Assembly (NCBI GenBank): GCA_017432405.1
Contig: JAFRJF010000213.1
Coordinates: 1 to 48,475, forward strand
Direction: 5' to 3'
Source of the DNA: Clostridia bacterium
Lineage (GTDB): Bacteria > Bacillota_A > Clostridia > Christensenellales > Aristaeellaceae
DNA length: 48,475 bases
This document shows, piece after piece, positions 17,559 through 26,887 of the stretch (position 1 is the first letter of the stretch; every line of letters starts with the position of its first letter). The notes beneath the pieces are model-generated. The model did not search any database and was not told the origin of the DNA. It saw only the letters and a program-made list of their open reading frames with translations. Made by a program: the position numbers and the translations under genes.

Positions 17559-20500
17559 ATGAATCATGCAGGTCAGGCGCAAAGAAAGGGCAAGGGACCA
17601 TACAGAATTCTATTGACGATTCTGACGGGAATCGCCGGCATTGCGTTGTTTGGCGGTATCCTTCTGATGTCTCAGTCCCGTATGGCTGAGCTTGCCCTGC
17701 AGGAAGAAATGAAAGAGAACAGCAGCTATATCACCAATGCGTTCACATACTATGAGGCAAGCGGCAAGACCATACAGAGCTGGTCGGATCGGCTCCACGA
17801 AGCATACTTCCTCATGATGAAATACGCTTTGGAGCAGGACCCCGATCTGCTGTCGGATCAGTCGTCATCGGAAACATTTCTGGGCGAGATGACCCGCCTG
17901 ACCGGTGCGCAGGACATCATGCTTGTGGACCGGAACGGGAATGTCCTCGCTTCTGACACCGGCTTCTTTCGCGATTTGAAGGAGGAAATGTATGCGCCTC
18001 TGTTTCACACCTTCGATACATTTGATATGGAAAAACTGCCGATCTATGCGTTCACAGCCGAGAACAGGCAGTCGCGACTGACGCCCGCCGATCCCCAGGA
18101 CAGCAACGGGGCTCAAACCGCGCAAGTCGAAAGGGAAAAAAACGAAGCAGACCCTCCGGAACAGGCCGTTGATTCCTCCTGGAAGGAGAGCTACTACGGC
18201 GCGAGCAACAGTTTTCCGATCCTCTACTCGATGGCCATCGACGATCAAAGGGCATGCGTGATCAACGATTACGGCGTTGTCCAGATGATGTATGAAGACC
18301 TGACCGATGTGTGGAATTATATTCTGAAAAACGAAGTGATCGGATCAAACGGATATGCGTTTGTCTGGTCTGCCGGGACAGGGGAAATCCTGTATTATCC
18401 CGAGCCGGACTTCAAGGGTCGGGATGTTTCGGTCCTTGGCATGGATATGGACGGGATACGTAACGGCACGTTTGTCCGGGAGAAGGTAAACGGAGAGGAT
18501 ATGTATCTGTATCCCGTATATTTCGACACTCAGGGTGCCTGGATCGCGTGCGCGGTTCCAGCCAAAGCACTGACGCGCGGAAGGCGGTTGACCGGCCTGA
18601 TGCTGTGGCTGCTGTTCGGGGTTCTCGCCGCCGATCTTGCCTATTACGCAATTCTGCTTCTGAAGCAGAAAAAGGCTGTGTACGGAGGCGGGATCCTTCC
18701 CTTCGTGAAGCAGCGGCCCGAAAGCAGCCGGAAGACAAAGCTCATGATATTCACGGCTTTTTGTACGATCGCCATCTTCCTGAGCGCGTTCTATGTACAG
18801 ACGCTCTATCCGATGAGCGACTGGGCCAAGAACGGTACGGCACAAATAGAAAGGATCATAAACGACCTGAACTCCCAGGAGATTCTGGTGAAAGGAATCC
18901 GGCAGTTTTATGCAGATGGCAGTGAGAAACTGGCGAAGCTGGCCGGATGGTATTTGGAGAAGCATCCGGAAAAGGCGACGACCGACATACTGGATACGCT
19001 GACAGATATCCTGACGCTGGAAAACATATCGATCGTTGACAAAGCCGGAAACGTGACGACCGCTTCTTCCGCTTATTTGCCGGAATTTGTCAATGCAGCC
19101 GAGGCAGAGGAAAGCACGGCGTCCACAAAGAACTCTGACATCGTTGCTCCAGGGAATCTCAGTGTTACGATACCGCTTCGGGGAGAGAAAGATGGCATTA
19201 CCGGTTATCTAACGACAGAGTATAATCAGGATGTCCTGGGAACCATACAACTGTACAGCAATCTGAGCGGCACCATGAAAACCGTCCAGCCCGGAGAGGG
19301 CGGCATTGCGTTTGCGGTGGATGCGAACAGCGGAAGGTTCACCTGGCATCCGGACAGCTTTTTGATCGGGAAAAACGCGCTGGATTACGGCTTGAAGGAG
19401 AGCGACCTCCAGAACAATTTATGCAAGTACATTCAGCTGAATAGAGATGCCTGTTATGCCGTAACCGGGCAGCATGGGAACGATCTGATCTTTCTCGCCA
19501 TCCGCGACGAGATACTGTTCCGTGAGCGCCTGCCGGTATCCGTGACGGCAGCTCTTGCCGCGCTGGCCATTCTGCTTATGATCGGACTGTGGCTGTATAC
19601 CTGCCCGAAAGAGGAAGGCGGGACTGAACAGGAAGCGCCAGAGACGCTGCAGGGCAGGAAAGTGACAGCGGAGCACAAGGTTTTCCGCAACCTGGTCTTC
19701 GGCGCTGTGGGCTTTGCCGTTCTGTTACTTCTGGTGCGCTATTTGCGTCAGGATACAGCGAGAATAAGCCTGCTGGAATATGTTCTGAGCGGAAACTGGG
19801 AACATGGGTTGAATGTGTTTGCGCTGACCGCCTCGCTGATATTCATGCTCCAGGCCGGGCTGATTCTCTTCCTGTTTCGCAGCTTCATGGATCTTATGAC
19901 GAAGATGGTTTCAGTCAGAACGGAGACCGTCATCCGAATGCTGGTCAGTCTGGTGACCTATATCACCGTTTTCTTTGTCGTATTCCGCTGTTTGGTACTC
20001 TTCGGAATGGAGCCGTCGGCCCTGCTGGCATCGGCAGGGATTGTGTCGGTGGTGATCGGCATCGGGGCCAACAGCCTTGTGGGGGACATCATCGCCGGCG
20101 TGTTCCTTCTGGCAGAGGGAAATATCCAGGTGGGAGATATGGTTACTGTCGAGGGTTTCCGCGGCATCGTAGAGGATCTCGGTATGCGGATGACAAAGAT
20201 CTATGATGTGGACAGCGAGAATATCAAGATCATCCCGAATAAGGAGATGCAAAATGTCGTCCATATGTCGGCGCATCTGGCCAATGTCTGGCTGGAGTAC
20301 CCGATCTGCTATGAGGAGGATTTGGAGCGGGCAGAGAAGCTGTTTATAGAAGAGCTGAAAAAGCCTGACGGCAGGATCCCGGAGATCATTGGGGACCTTT
20401 CCTTTATGGGCTTGCGCCGACTGGATGAAAGCGGCGTGGTGCTTATGGTCAAGGCCAGATGCCACGAGGCATATCGTCCCAAGGTGACAAGGGCTGTAAA

Positions 20501-20603
20501 CCGTAAAATCTACATGATGTACCTGAGAAACGGTATCAAAGCGCCGTACCCGCAGCTTACGGTGCACAACGGCGATATTGTCTCGAAGAAATCGGAAAAG
20601 TAG
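17559..20603 (+). CDS. Large MscS-type mechanosensitive channel with two Cache-like sensor domains
   Basis: 1,014 residues, against about 290 for E. coli MscS. Near the N-terminus one membrane helix (about 17-38) precedes a large extracellular region (40-345) whose second half matches single/double Cache ligand-binding domains (NGYAFVWSAGTGEILYYPEP, GAWIACAVPAK). Two helices follow (about 350-370 and 395-413), then a second extracellular region to about 650 of similar make (ISIVDKAGNVTTAS, GGIAFAVDANSG). The last third has helices ending in the MscS pore helix (GIGANSLVGDIIAGVFLLAEG) and the beta domain (VGDMVTVEGFRGIVEDLG, IIPNKEMQN). The start at 17559 has GAGG eight bases upstream; the ATG at 17553 is too close. 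It is the last gene of the sensory operon, 51 bases after the kinase. Confidence 0.9.
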   Translation: MNHAGQAQRKGKGPYRILLTILTGIAGIALFGGILLMSQSRMAELALQEEMKENSSYITNAFTYYEASGKTIQSWSDRLHEAYFLMMKYALEQDPDLLSDQSSSETFLGEMTRLTGAQDIMLVDRNGNVLASDTGFFRDLKEEMYAPLFHTFDTFDMEKLPIYAFTAENRQSRLTPADPQDSNGAQTAQVEREKNEADPPEQAVDSSWKESYYGASNSFPILYSMAIDDQRACVINDYGVVQMMYEDLTDVWNYILKNEVIGSNGYAFVWSAGTGEILYYPEPDFKGRDVSVLGMDMDGIRNGTFVREKVNGEDMYLYPVYFDTQGAWIACAVPAKALTRGRRLTGLMLWLLFGVLAADLAYYAILLLKQKKAVYGGGILPFVKQRPESSRKTKLMIFTAFCTIAIFLSAFYVQTLYPMSDWAKNGTAQIERIINDLNSQEILVKGIRQFYADGSEKLAKLAGWYLEKHPEKATTDILDTLTDILTLENISIVDKAGNVTTASSAYLPEFVNAAEAEESTASTKNSDIVAPGNLSVTIPLRGEKDGITGYLTTEYNQDVLGTIQLYSNLSGTMKTVQPGEGGIAFAVDANSGRFTWHPDSFLIGKNALDYGLKESDLQNNLCKYIQLNRDACYAVTGQHGNDLIFLAIRDEILFRERLPVSVTAALAALAILLMIGLWLYTCPKEEGGTEQEAPETLQGRKVTAEHKVFRNLVFGAVGFAVLLLLVRYLRQDTARISLLEYVLSGNWEHGLNVFALTASLIFMLQAGLILFLFRSFMDLMTKMVSVRTETVIRMLVSLVTYITVFFVVFRCLVLFGMEPSALLASAGIVSVVIGIGANSLVGDIIAGVFLLAEGNIQVGDMVTVEGFRGIVEDLGMRMTKIYDVDSENIKIIPNKEMQNVVHMSAHLANVWLEYPICYEEDLERAEKLFIEELKKPDGRIPEIIGDLSFMGLRRLDESGVVLMVKARCHEAYRPKVTRAVNRKIYMMYLRNGIKAPYPQLTVHNGDIVSKKSEK

Positions 20604-20667
20604 TATTCACCACTGACGTTTTGACGCTGATACCCAAAAACCGATGGAGGATTGAAAATGAAGAATA

Positions 20668-20962
20668 CTGGTCTCTGAAGCGGGTAAGCTGGGAAGCGTC
20701 TGGGACCTTGTCAAAGCCGCAGAAATCCCGAAACTCGGCGCATAAGCGCAGCAGCGAAATCAGAAGCGCGTCTGTGGGAATGCCGAGCAGCTTCTGGACG
20801 ACCAAGGCCCGTATAAAGCTCTCGAGATGATAAATGTGCTTTCTTCCCATGTGGCGGTAAAAAGTATACGTGAAACTGACAGGAATGAGCCTGTCAAAAT
20901 CAATGTGTTCCTCCAGAAGGCGGATAAGCTGAGGCTTATGCTGCTCGATCCATGCGTGTGAT
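20668..20962 (-). pseudogene. Transposase N-terminal fragment
   Basis: The minus strand reads HAWIEQHKPQLIRLLEEHID, then FYRHMGRKHIYHLESFIRAL, LLGIPTDALL and FDKVPDASQLTRF. This is the N-terminal part of clostridial IS4/ISNCY-type transposases, where 'GR...L.s.iraLilQkilgiptd' and 'DASqlTRFr' are conserved. After the TRFRDQ phrase the sequence loses the family, so the catalytic DDE region is absent. It is an inactive relic lying tail-on to the MscS gene. Confidence 0.7.
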
Positions 20963-21071
20963 GGTAAAGCGCTTGCTCAAGCGACACAAGTATCCACCGG
21001 AGGGCATGGAAGATGCCATCAATACGGTGATGAGCCAGTGCGAGATGTGGACAGACATGGAAATAGCCTAA
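20952..21071 (+). pseudogene. C-terminal fragment of type I restriction enzyme subunit HsdR
   Basis: Thirty-nine codons (MRVMVKRLLKRHKYPPEG ... VMSQCEMWTD) match the extreme C-terminus of the DUF3387 domain of HsdR, whose end typically reads 'rllrkykYPPe...a...Vl.Qce...'. The stop is at 21069-21071 and a ribosome site for the next gene (GGAGG) follows immediately, so the downstream gene was probably in the same restriction operon. The rest of hsdR, and hsdM and hsdS, are not in the window. Confidence 0.65.
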
Positions 21072-21089
21072 AAGGATACGGAGGTAAAA

Positions 21090-22810
21090 ATGACAGAGCT
21101 GTTTTCGCAATTCACTGATAATCTCTCAGGTCTTGCCTTTGACGCCATGAAAGAACACTATCAGGAAAAAATAGAGGAATCGAAGCTTAGGAGTAGAATA
21201 AAGGAATACATCATAAGTCAAAAGGATTACCAGGATATATGCTCTTTGTCCGAAGAATTCGATTTCTCCGGACTAATTGAGTATTTACAAGGCTCCTTCC
21301 TTTCTTCAGTAAAAACACGCATTTTTGACCCAAGCAGCAAGGCACGCGGAACCGCCCGAGATGAAGTCATCAACGCCGCTATAGCATTCTCCAAAGCTAC
21401 CACTCCGGAATCCCAAAAGCGCGTAACTTATCTTGTATCACAATGCATGGACATCATTCGGAGTTTTTATACAAGCGGAATCAAAATACAGGACTACATT
21501 CTGGCAGAAGAAATTGTAAATGCTGTTGACGATAATACAAGAGCAATCGTCAACAGTGCTACGACAGAAATTAAGAACGAATTACATGCTGCAGTTGCCG
21601 CTGGATCGATGTTTTCACTTGATTCCTTTGTCCAACAGGCTGCCAGTGGTAATCTGATCCAAGCAGGGCGAAATCTGAGAATGCTGTTTGATCGTATGTC
21701 CATGGAACATCCACTATTTCCATATTATGGCTATGAACTGAGTAACGACTCTCTTATCAGCAAACCCAGATCGCAGGATGCAGTAAAGAAATATCCACCC
21801 AGATTCATTTTCACTGGCAAAGTTCGTACAGGTGACAGGTACATCAATGATCCTTCCATGGACATAATGGATTATGCCTATCGACATCAGTTGATCATTG
21901 CCATGGATGTTGAAGCAAAAAAAACCTTGGTGATGTACTTGATCCAAGTCAGGAAGAGGTCAGAGGCTTACCTGGTACTGTTTTGTATGCAAAGCCACCA
22001 GCGTTCCCCCCTGCCTTTCCGTGTTCAATCAAAGTTGGAGATGAGGTTTACTTTGAATATCTGCTAATACGTACACAGGAAATCCTGGATGACGGCACTA
22101 TCATAATCAGTAACCGAGAACAAGATAACAGTCACTTTTTCTTTGAATTCAGCATCCGTCCTAACATTAGCGATGGTGGCAGCTTTAAGGTGAATACAAC
22201 AGATCTGACAAACAGAGAAAAGCTTCTTCATTTAAAGTTTCTTAACGCATTGATGCACGAAAAGAAGCTTAGCATTCACGTATTGGAAGCCGGAAAAGAC
22301 CTCCTCGTAAGCAATGTGAGTGGAGTAGATTATGAATCTGGGTTCCAGTCTATTGAAGAAGAAATAGATTTCTGGGAAAGAGTATGTGTCATTGAGAATC
22401 GATTTGCCGTCTCCCTTGATGTTGCAGACAGCATCTCCCAAGAAGACTACGATTTGGTGATTTATCTATCTGACCTGATTACCGAAGATGAAGTCATCTC
22501 GACATGGGGAGGTGCGATCTTCACAGGAATAATCGACAACCGATTTAGAGAAAACTTGTTGGGAATGGATGATACACCCATGGCCATTTCCTATGTGGGG
22601 ACTTGTACAATTACACTCTGGAGGACGCCAATGACTGTCGAATTCATGCGTACCTATAAGATGGCAATCATAAAGGATCTGGAGAAAACAAAAAGGAAAG
22701 TTGCTGCACTGGAGGATGGAGATACTTTAAAGATAACATTTGTTCCTGGATCTGATAAAACACAAATTGACACAACAAGAATACCTGCTTCTCTATTGCA
22801 ACATGGGTAG
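21090..22810 (+). pseudogene. Unidentified protein of restriction/defence context, split by a frameshift
   Basis: Two frames together encode about 570 residues: the first from ATG 21090 (ribosome site GGAGG, five bases upstream) to the run of eight A at 21917-21924, the second from there to 22810. Read through a one-base shift at the A run, the protein continues smoothly (AKKNLGDVLDPSQEEVRGLPG, then LYAKPPAFPPAFPC). The N-terminal half is helical, with SGIKIQDYILAEEIVNAVDD, a phrase I associate with N-terminal domains of large defence-type ATPases. No ATPase motif follows here. The second half is mixed alpha/beta without recognised motifs. The shift at a homopolymer could be a sequence error, phase variation or ribosomal slippage. 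Base composition is markedly AT-rich. Confidence 0.6.
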
Positions 22811-22836
22811 GAACCTCCATGCTTAGTGCTGAGATT

Positions 22837-23111
22837 GTATTCGTAAACACATGTCAACACAAGTCAACACTTGTCAACGGATACCGGCAAAACGTCGTAT
22901 CTGATCCTGAAACGGCATGAAATAGGGCCGAAAACGGGGTGTGATGGCGGGTGGAACAGGTGCAAGGACAAACCGCTTTTGCAATCCAATTAACGAATTA
23001 TGCAGAAATGAGCCGTATTCACGGTGAATAAGCTCATTTCTGCATAATCTCTCACGCCAATATACAAAAAGCTGCACGCAAGCTTTGTATCAAAACTTAC
23101 GTGCAGAGCTG
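22837..23111. repeat. 275-bp direct repeat, left copy
   Basis: The segment from GTATTCGT to CAGAGCTG recurs at 26411-26685 with the same length and roughly four-fifths identity by eye. It contains a run of 10-bp units beginning GTCAACAC (three here), a long hairpin (AATTATGCAGAAATGAGC pairing with GCTCATTTCTGCATAAT), and a second hairpin around TTTGTATCAAA. Confidence 0.9.
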
Positions 23112-23158
23112 CTCAGACTAGTCTGACTACAATTCTGATACAAATTATCTAAAAACTA

Positions 23159-23187
23159 TTGAAAACACGGACATTTTCAGATATAAT
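23159..23187 (+). promoter_or_regulatory. Near-consensus promoter of the methyltransferase/radical-SAM cassette
   Basis: TTGAAA (23159-23164), 17-bp spacer, TATAAT (23182-23187). It lies 48 bases after the left direct repeat and about 250 bases before the first long gene of the cassette, leaving a long leader. Confidence 0.75.
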
Positions 23188-23344
23188 ACGTTTATTGATG
23201 CAGAGGAAAAATAACATTTTCGAGTAGGTTAAATACAGAAACAAAAATATCAAAAGTTTTGTATTCATAAGTCAAGTGAAAATGAGTATATCTTGCTGGA
23301 AGACTAATTCTATACAGTGCTACTCAATAGGAATTGGGAGACAT

Positions 23345-23428
23345 ATGTGTTCTCCTGCGCTCACATTAGGAAAAGACTCTTCCTTGGCTGCATTATGTGC
23401 AGTGGTAATAATGAAAAAGGGGGACTAA
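23345..23428 (+). CDS. Possible 27-residue leader peptide
   Basis: ATG 23345 with GGGAG four bases upstream opens a 27-codon frame (starts MCSPALTLGKDSSL) that ends just before the next gene, whose ribosome site lies within its last codons. The phrase LGKDSS recalls the PP-loop motif SGGKDS at the start of adenine-nucleotide hydrolases, so this could be a leader peptide or the remaining start of a lost PP-loop enzyme. Too short for certainty. Confidence 0.25.
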   Translation: MCSPALTLGKDSSLAALCAVVIMKKGD

Positions 23429-23434
23429 ATACAC

Positions 23435-24316
23435 GTGATTTCAATTAATGAGTATTTGGGCAATATACTTGATGATTTTGTTGGTTATGTCCGTTCACAG
23501 GATAAACTGTGTGAATTATTAGATGTTCACTTTGACGCTGGAAGAATACCAAACTATACAAATATTCATGTGCAGCAATTATACCTGCTTCGCTATGCTT
23601 ACGCTTATGCATTTGAGTATAAATGTATATATAGAAAACTAATAAAGAGGTTAAAACAAGACGAAGAAATAGATGTCACTTCCATTGGATGTGGCAATAT
23701 GCTCGACTATTGGTCCCTCGCCCATGCAGTGAAAAATCAATATGATATCTATTATACTGGTATCGACACGATTAACTGGTCTTATTGTTTTGAAGCAAGG
23801 CAACAAGATAGTGTACAAAGATTCATAGGCGATGCAATCTCATTCCTTCAGCAGCAAGAGGAATTGGCGTCAAATATTTATATTTTTCCAAAGTCTATAA
23901 GTGAGTTTTCGATGGAGGAAATCTCATCATTTGGAAATTGTTTTACAAGACAAAGAGTGACCCCTCAATCATTACATTTTCTGTTCTCATTGCGTACTGA
24001 TCGTGGAAGTTTAGAGAGGGATATGAGTAAAACAAAGCTATTGTATCAAATGCTGATTGAAAATGGTTATCATTCCAATGACGATAGCGATTGTTATTCC
24101 ATCTTTGTCGATGATATTAAGGGAAAACCGATTCGTATAGTAGATGATGATTTTCAACATCCTGGGGATGTAATTGATTTTCTAAAGGAACTAGATGAAA
24201 AGTGTGCTGCTATAGAACACTGTTCAGATCGTATGAAATGCGAAAAAAGGCTTACCAGATGGCCAATACTTACGTGCCAATATGCCGCTTGGCAAGTCTT
24301 TTCTTTTGAAAGGTAG
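23435..24316 (+). CDS. SAM-dependent methyltransferase-like protein
   Basis: 293 residues starting at GTG 23435 with AAGGGGGA ten bases upstream. Residues about 78-115 look like motif I and the following acidic loop of class I methyltransferases: VTSIGCGNMLDYWSLAHAV, then YYTGIDTINWSY. The glycine loop is SIGCGN where GxGxG is usual, so SAM binding is plausible, not proven. After this the protein has a mid-region (DAISFLQQQEELASNIYIFP) and no recognised target-binding domain. The gene is AT-rich and ends seven bases before the DUF1848 gene, so the two are an operon and probably act together. Confidence 0.72.
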   Translation: MISINEYLGNILDDFVGYVRSQDKLCELLDVHFDAGRIPNYTNIHVQQLYLLRYAYAYAFEYKCIYRKLIKRLKQDEEIDVTSIGCGNMLDYWSLAHAVKNQYDIYYTGIDTINWSYCFEARQQDSVQRFIGDAISFLQQQEELASNIYIFPKSISEFSMEEISSFGNCFTRQRVTPQSLHFLFSLRTDRGSLERDMSKTKLLYQMLIENGYHSNDDSDCYSIFVDDIKGKPIRIVDDDFQHPGDVIDFLKELDEKCAAIEHCSDRMKCEKRLTRWPILTCQYAAWQVFSFER

Positions 24317-24323
24317 GGGTATA

Positions 24324-25292
24324 ATGATAATCAGTGCTAGCAGAAGATCAGATATACCTACATACTATTCAGAATGGTTAATCAACCGCTTGCGAGAGGA
24401 ATTTGTTTTCGTGCGCAATCCTATGAACATTCATCAGGTCAGTAAGATTAATCTTTCCCCTGATGTTGTTGATGGATTAATCTTGTGGACCAAAAACCCT
24501 ATTCCTATGCTTGGAAGCCTTTCAGAACTGGAAAAATATAACTATTATTTCCAGTTTACTTTAAATGCTTATGGGAAAGATGTTGAGCCAAATATTCCTT
24601 CCAAAAAAGAAGTAATAATTCCGGCATTTATGAGATTGTCAAAAACTATTGGGCGTGAGCGTGTAATCTGGCGTTATGATCCCATTTTCTTCAGTGAGAA
24701 GTATACAATGGACTATCATTGCAAATATTTCAAAAGGTTGGTTTCTATTTTGAGCGATTACACAGAAAAGTGTACCATCAGTTTTCTAGACCTGTATCGC
24801 AATACCACCAGGAATATTCGGCCATTACAAGTACAGATTGAAACGCACGACCAACAACTCGAATTGCTGGATAGGTTTTCTACGACAGCACTCCAATATG
24901 GTATTTATATTGATACATGCGCTGAAGCAATTGACCTAAATGGTTTAGAAATCCCACATGCGTGCTGCATAGACAAAGAACGACTAGAAAGACTAGGACA
25001 TTGTAAGCTCAAGGTTGAAAAAGACAAAAATCAAAGACAAGAGTGCGGATGCGTATCAAGTATTGATATTGGTGCTTATAACACATGCAAAAATGGTTGC
25101 TTATACTGTTATGCGAACTATAGCACAACAACTGTCCTAAAGAATAGCGAAAATCATAACCCGACTTCCCCCCTTCTATTTGGCGCAGTTGGTAAAGATG
25201 ATAAAATTGTTGAGCGAAAAATGGTATCATGGAAAACTGAATCATCGGAGGTACATCAGGAATCTATATTTGATCTCCCAATTGATGGGTAA
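24324..25292 (+). CDS. DUF1848 radical-SAM-like protein
   Basis: 322 residues. The opening MIISASRRSDIPTYYSEW and the following FVRNPMN and LILWTKNP are hallmarks of the DUF1848 family. The C-terminal region carries a C-x3-C-x2-C cluster (NTCKNGCLYCYAN) preceded by the family CGC pair, as expected for an Fe-S site resembling spore-photoproduct-lyase-like radical SAM enzymes. Substrate is unknown for the family as far as I can recall. AGGTAGGGG precedes the ATG, and the gene follows the methyltransferase-like gene after seven bases. No promoter separates them. It lies within the repeat-bracketed AT-rich cassette. Confidence 0.85.
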   Translation: MIISASRRSDIPTYYSEWLINRLREEFVFVRNPMNIHQVSKINLSPDVVDGLILWTKNPIPMLGSLSELEKYNYYFQFTLNAYGKDVEPNIPSKKEVIIPAFMRLSKTIGRERVIWRYDPIFFSEKYTMDYHCKYFKRLVSILSDYTEKCTISFLDLYRNTTRNIRPLQVQIETHDQQLELLDRFSTTALQYGIYIDTCAEAIDLNGLEIPHACCIDKERLERLGHCKLKVEKDKNQRQECGCVSSIDIGAYNTCKNGCLYCYANYSTTTVLKNSENHNPTSPLLFGAVGKDDKIVERKMVSWKTESSEVHQESIFDLPIDG

Positions 25293-25354
25293 GGGAATCT
25301 TACGCAGCTTTATTGTCTACCATTATCCTATTATTGATAAGTGAAGTGTTCAAC

Positions 25355-26354
25355 ATGCCCGAGAAAAAGGTTAGAAGGGTCTACCAGGCTCCCTCAATAC
25401 CTCCGCTCTATAAGCAGGTGGGGATCTATGCCCGCGTGAGTACCCGCAGTCCCGAGCAGATGAACAGCCTGGCCGCGCAAGGTCTCTGAACTGGTCAGGA
25501 TGTTCAGAGCCGATTACACCGCTCGGATATACGATGTATATATCGACATCGTAAGTGGTACTCGCACTGAAAACCGCCCCGCATACCAGCGCATGCTCGA
25601 TGACTGCCGGAGCAGAAAGCTTGACCTCATCGTTTGCAAGAGCATTAGCCGGTTCGGGCGAAATACTGAGGAAATGCTGGTCAGCCTGAGAGAAATCAAG
25701 ACTTGTGGCGTGAATGTCTTTTTCCAATTGGAAAACCTCAATACCGCTGATTCCTCATCTGAACATATCCTTACTGTCATTGAGGCATTCTATCAGGCAG
25801 AGAATCAGGCTCGCAGCGATAATATCAAATTGAGCCTGCGGAACAGCGCCGCAACCGGTAAATCGAAAAACTACACTCGCCCCTGTTATGGCCTTCAGAG
25901 GGATGAACACGGTGAACTGACAGTCAATGAAACTGACGCCGCCAACGTTCAGCTCATCTTCAATGCTTATCTCCAGGGAGCCACTATCAAGCAAATCGTC
26001 GATCTACTGAAAGAGCTGCATATTCCTTCCCCCACCGGCAGAGAGAAATGGTGTCAGAAATCGATAGACGATATTCTCAGCAATGAAAAATACGTCGGGG
26101 ACGTCGTCCTAATGAAAACAATCCGAATCGGTGGTCCCGGCTCGAAGCGAATAAAGAACCGTGGAGAGGCAGCACAATACAAGGCCACTGCATCCCATCA
26201 GGCGATTATCACACGAGAGCAGTTTGAAGCTGCCCAAAAAGAAAAGGAACGCCGTTGCAATGTTGAGGGCAATGGGGCGCAGAGAGTTCGAAAGGGCACG
26301 CGATACAAATCTACATTTAGCATATACAAGTATCTTTCTACATTAGAAGAATAG
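25355..26354 (+). pseudogene. Serine recombinase (resolvase family), frameshifted and truncated
   Basis: The first frame (ATG 25355) contains the catalytic serine motif (VGIYARVSTRS) and runs to a TGA at 25486-25488. Dropping one G at 25481-25482 restores the expected 'AAQVSELVRMF' and the second frame continues to 26354 with the rest of the resolvase domain (LIVCKSISRFGRNTEEML) and the recombinase domain (YGLQRDEHGEL, SNEKYVGDV). The protein would be about 330 residues; it stops before the zinc-ribbon and coiled-coil part of large serine recombinases. So both a one-base insertion and a C-terminal loss are seen. Upstream of it the two cassette genes read in the same direction. Confidence 0.85.
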
Positions 26355-26410
26355 GCTAACTACAACTGGATCTTTTGCAGAATACTTTTGGTAATTAATA
26401 ACGCCTTATA

Positions 26411-26683
26411 GTATTCGTCAACACTTGTCAACACAAGTCAACACTTGTCAACGGATACCGGCAAAACGCCGCATTTGGTCGGAGAAGGGCATGAATCAGG
26501 GCTGATAACAGGGTGTGGCGACAGGTGGGATAGGTGGAAGCGCAAGCCACTTTTGCAATCCATGAAATGAATTATGCAGAAACGAGCCATATTCACGGTA
26601 AATAAGTTCATTTCTGCATAATTTCACACGCTAATATACAAAAAGCTGCACGTAAGCTTTGTATCAAAACTTACGTGCAGAGC

Positions 26684-26685
<2 letters not shown>
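26411..26685. repeat. 275-bp direct repeat, right copy, abutting tRNA-Thr
   Basis: Same length and order of elements as 22837-23111: four GTCAACAC 10-bp units here, the long hairpin with two changes, and the second hairpin now perfectly paired (GCACGTAAG/CTTACGTGC). The last shared bases (AGCTG) reach into the complement of the CCA end of the adjacent tRNA. Confidence 0.9.
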
Positions 26686-26759
<74 letters not shown>

Positions 26760-26788
26760 GCGCTTCGCATTTCTCGAACGCAAGAAGT

Positions 26789-26817
26789 ATTATACTACAG
26801 TCAGCGCGAAAAAGCAA
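26789..26817 (-). promoter_or_regulatory. Promoter of tRNA-Thr
   Basis: Minus-strand TTGCTT (26812-26817), 17-bp spacer, TATAAT (26789-26794), 30 bases before the tRNA 5' end. Confidence 0.8.
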
Positions 26818-26824
26818 TAGGTTA

Positions 26825-26878
26825 TTGATAAAATAATGAGCGTGCCGCAACTTTTTACATTTTATGTGGCACGCTCAT
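26825..26878 (-). terminator. Terminator of the pilus/regulator operon
   Basis: ATGAGCGTGCC (26836-26846) pairs with GGCACGCTCAT (26868-26878); on the minus strand the stem is followed by TATTTTAT. It lies ten bases after the stop of the BTAD regulator gene. Confidence 0.8.
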
Positions 26879-26887
26879 CGTTTTTGC

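Noticed and set aside
22837..23111. Retron or ncRNA-based defence element in the 275-bp repeat
   Set aside because: The hairpins are suggestive, but no reverse transcriptase is nearby, and base changes between the copies do not consistently preserve pairing on one strand.
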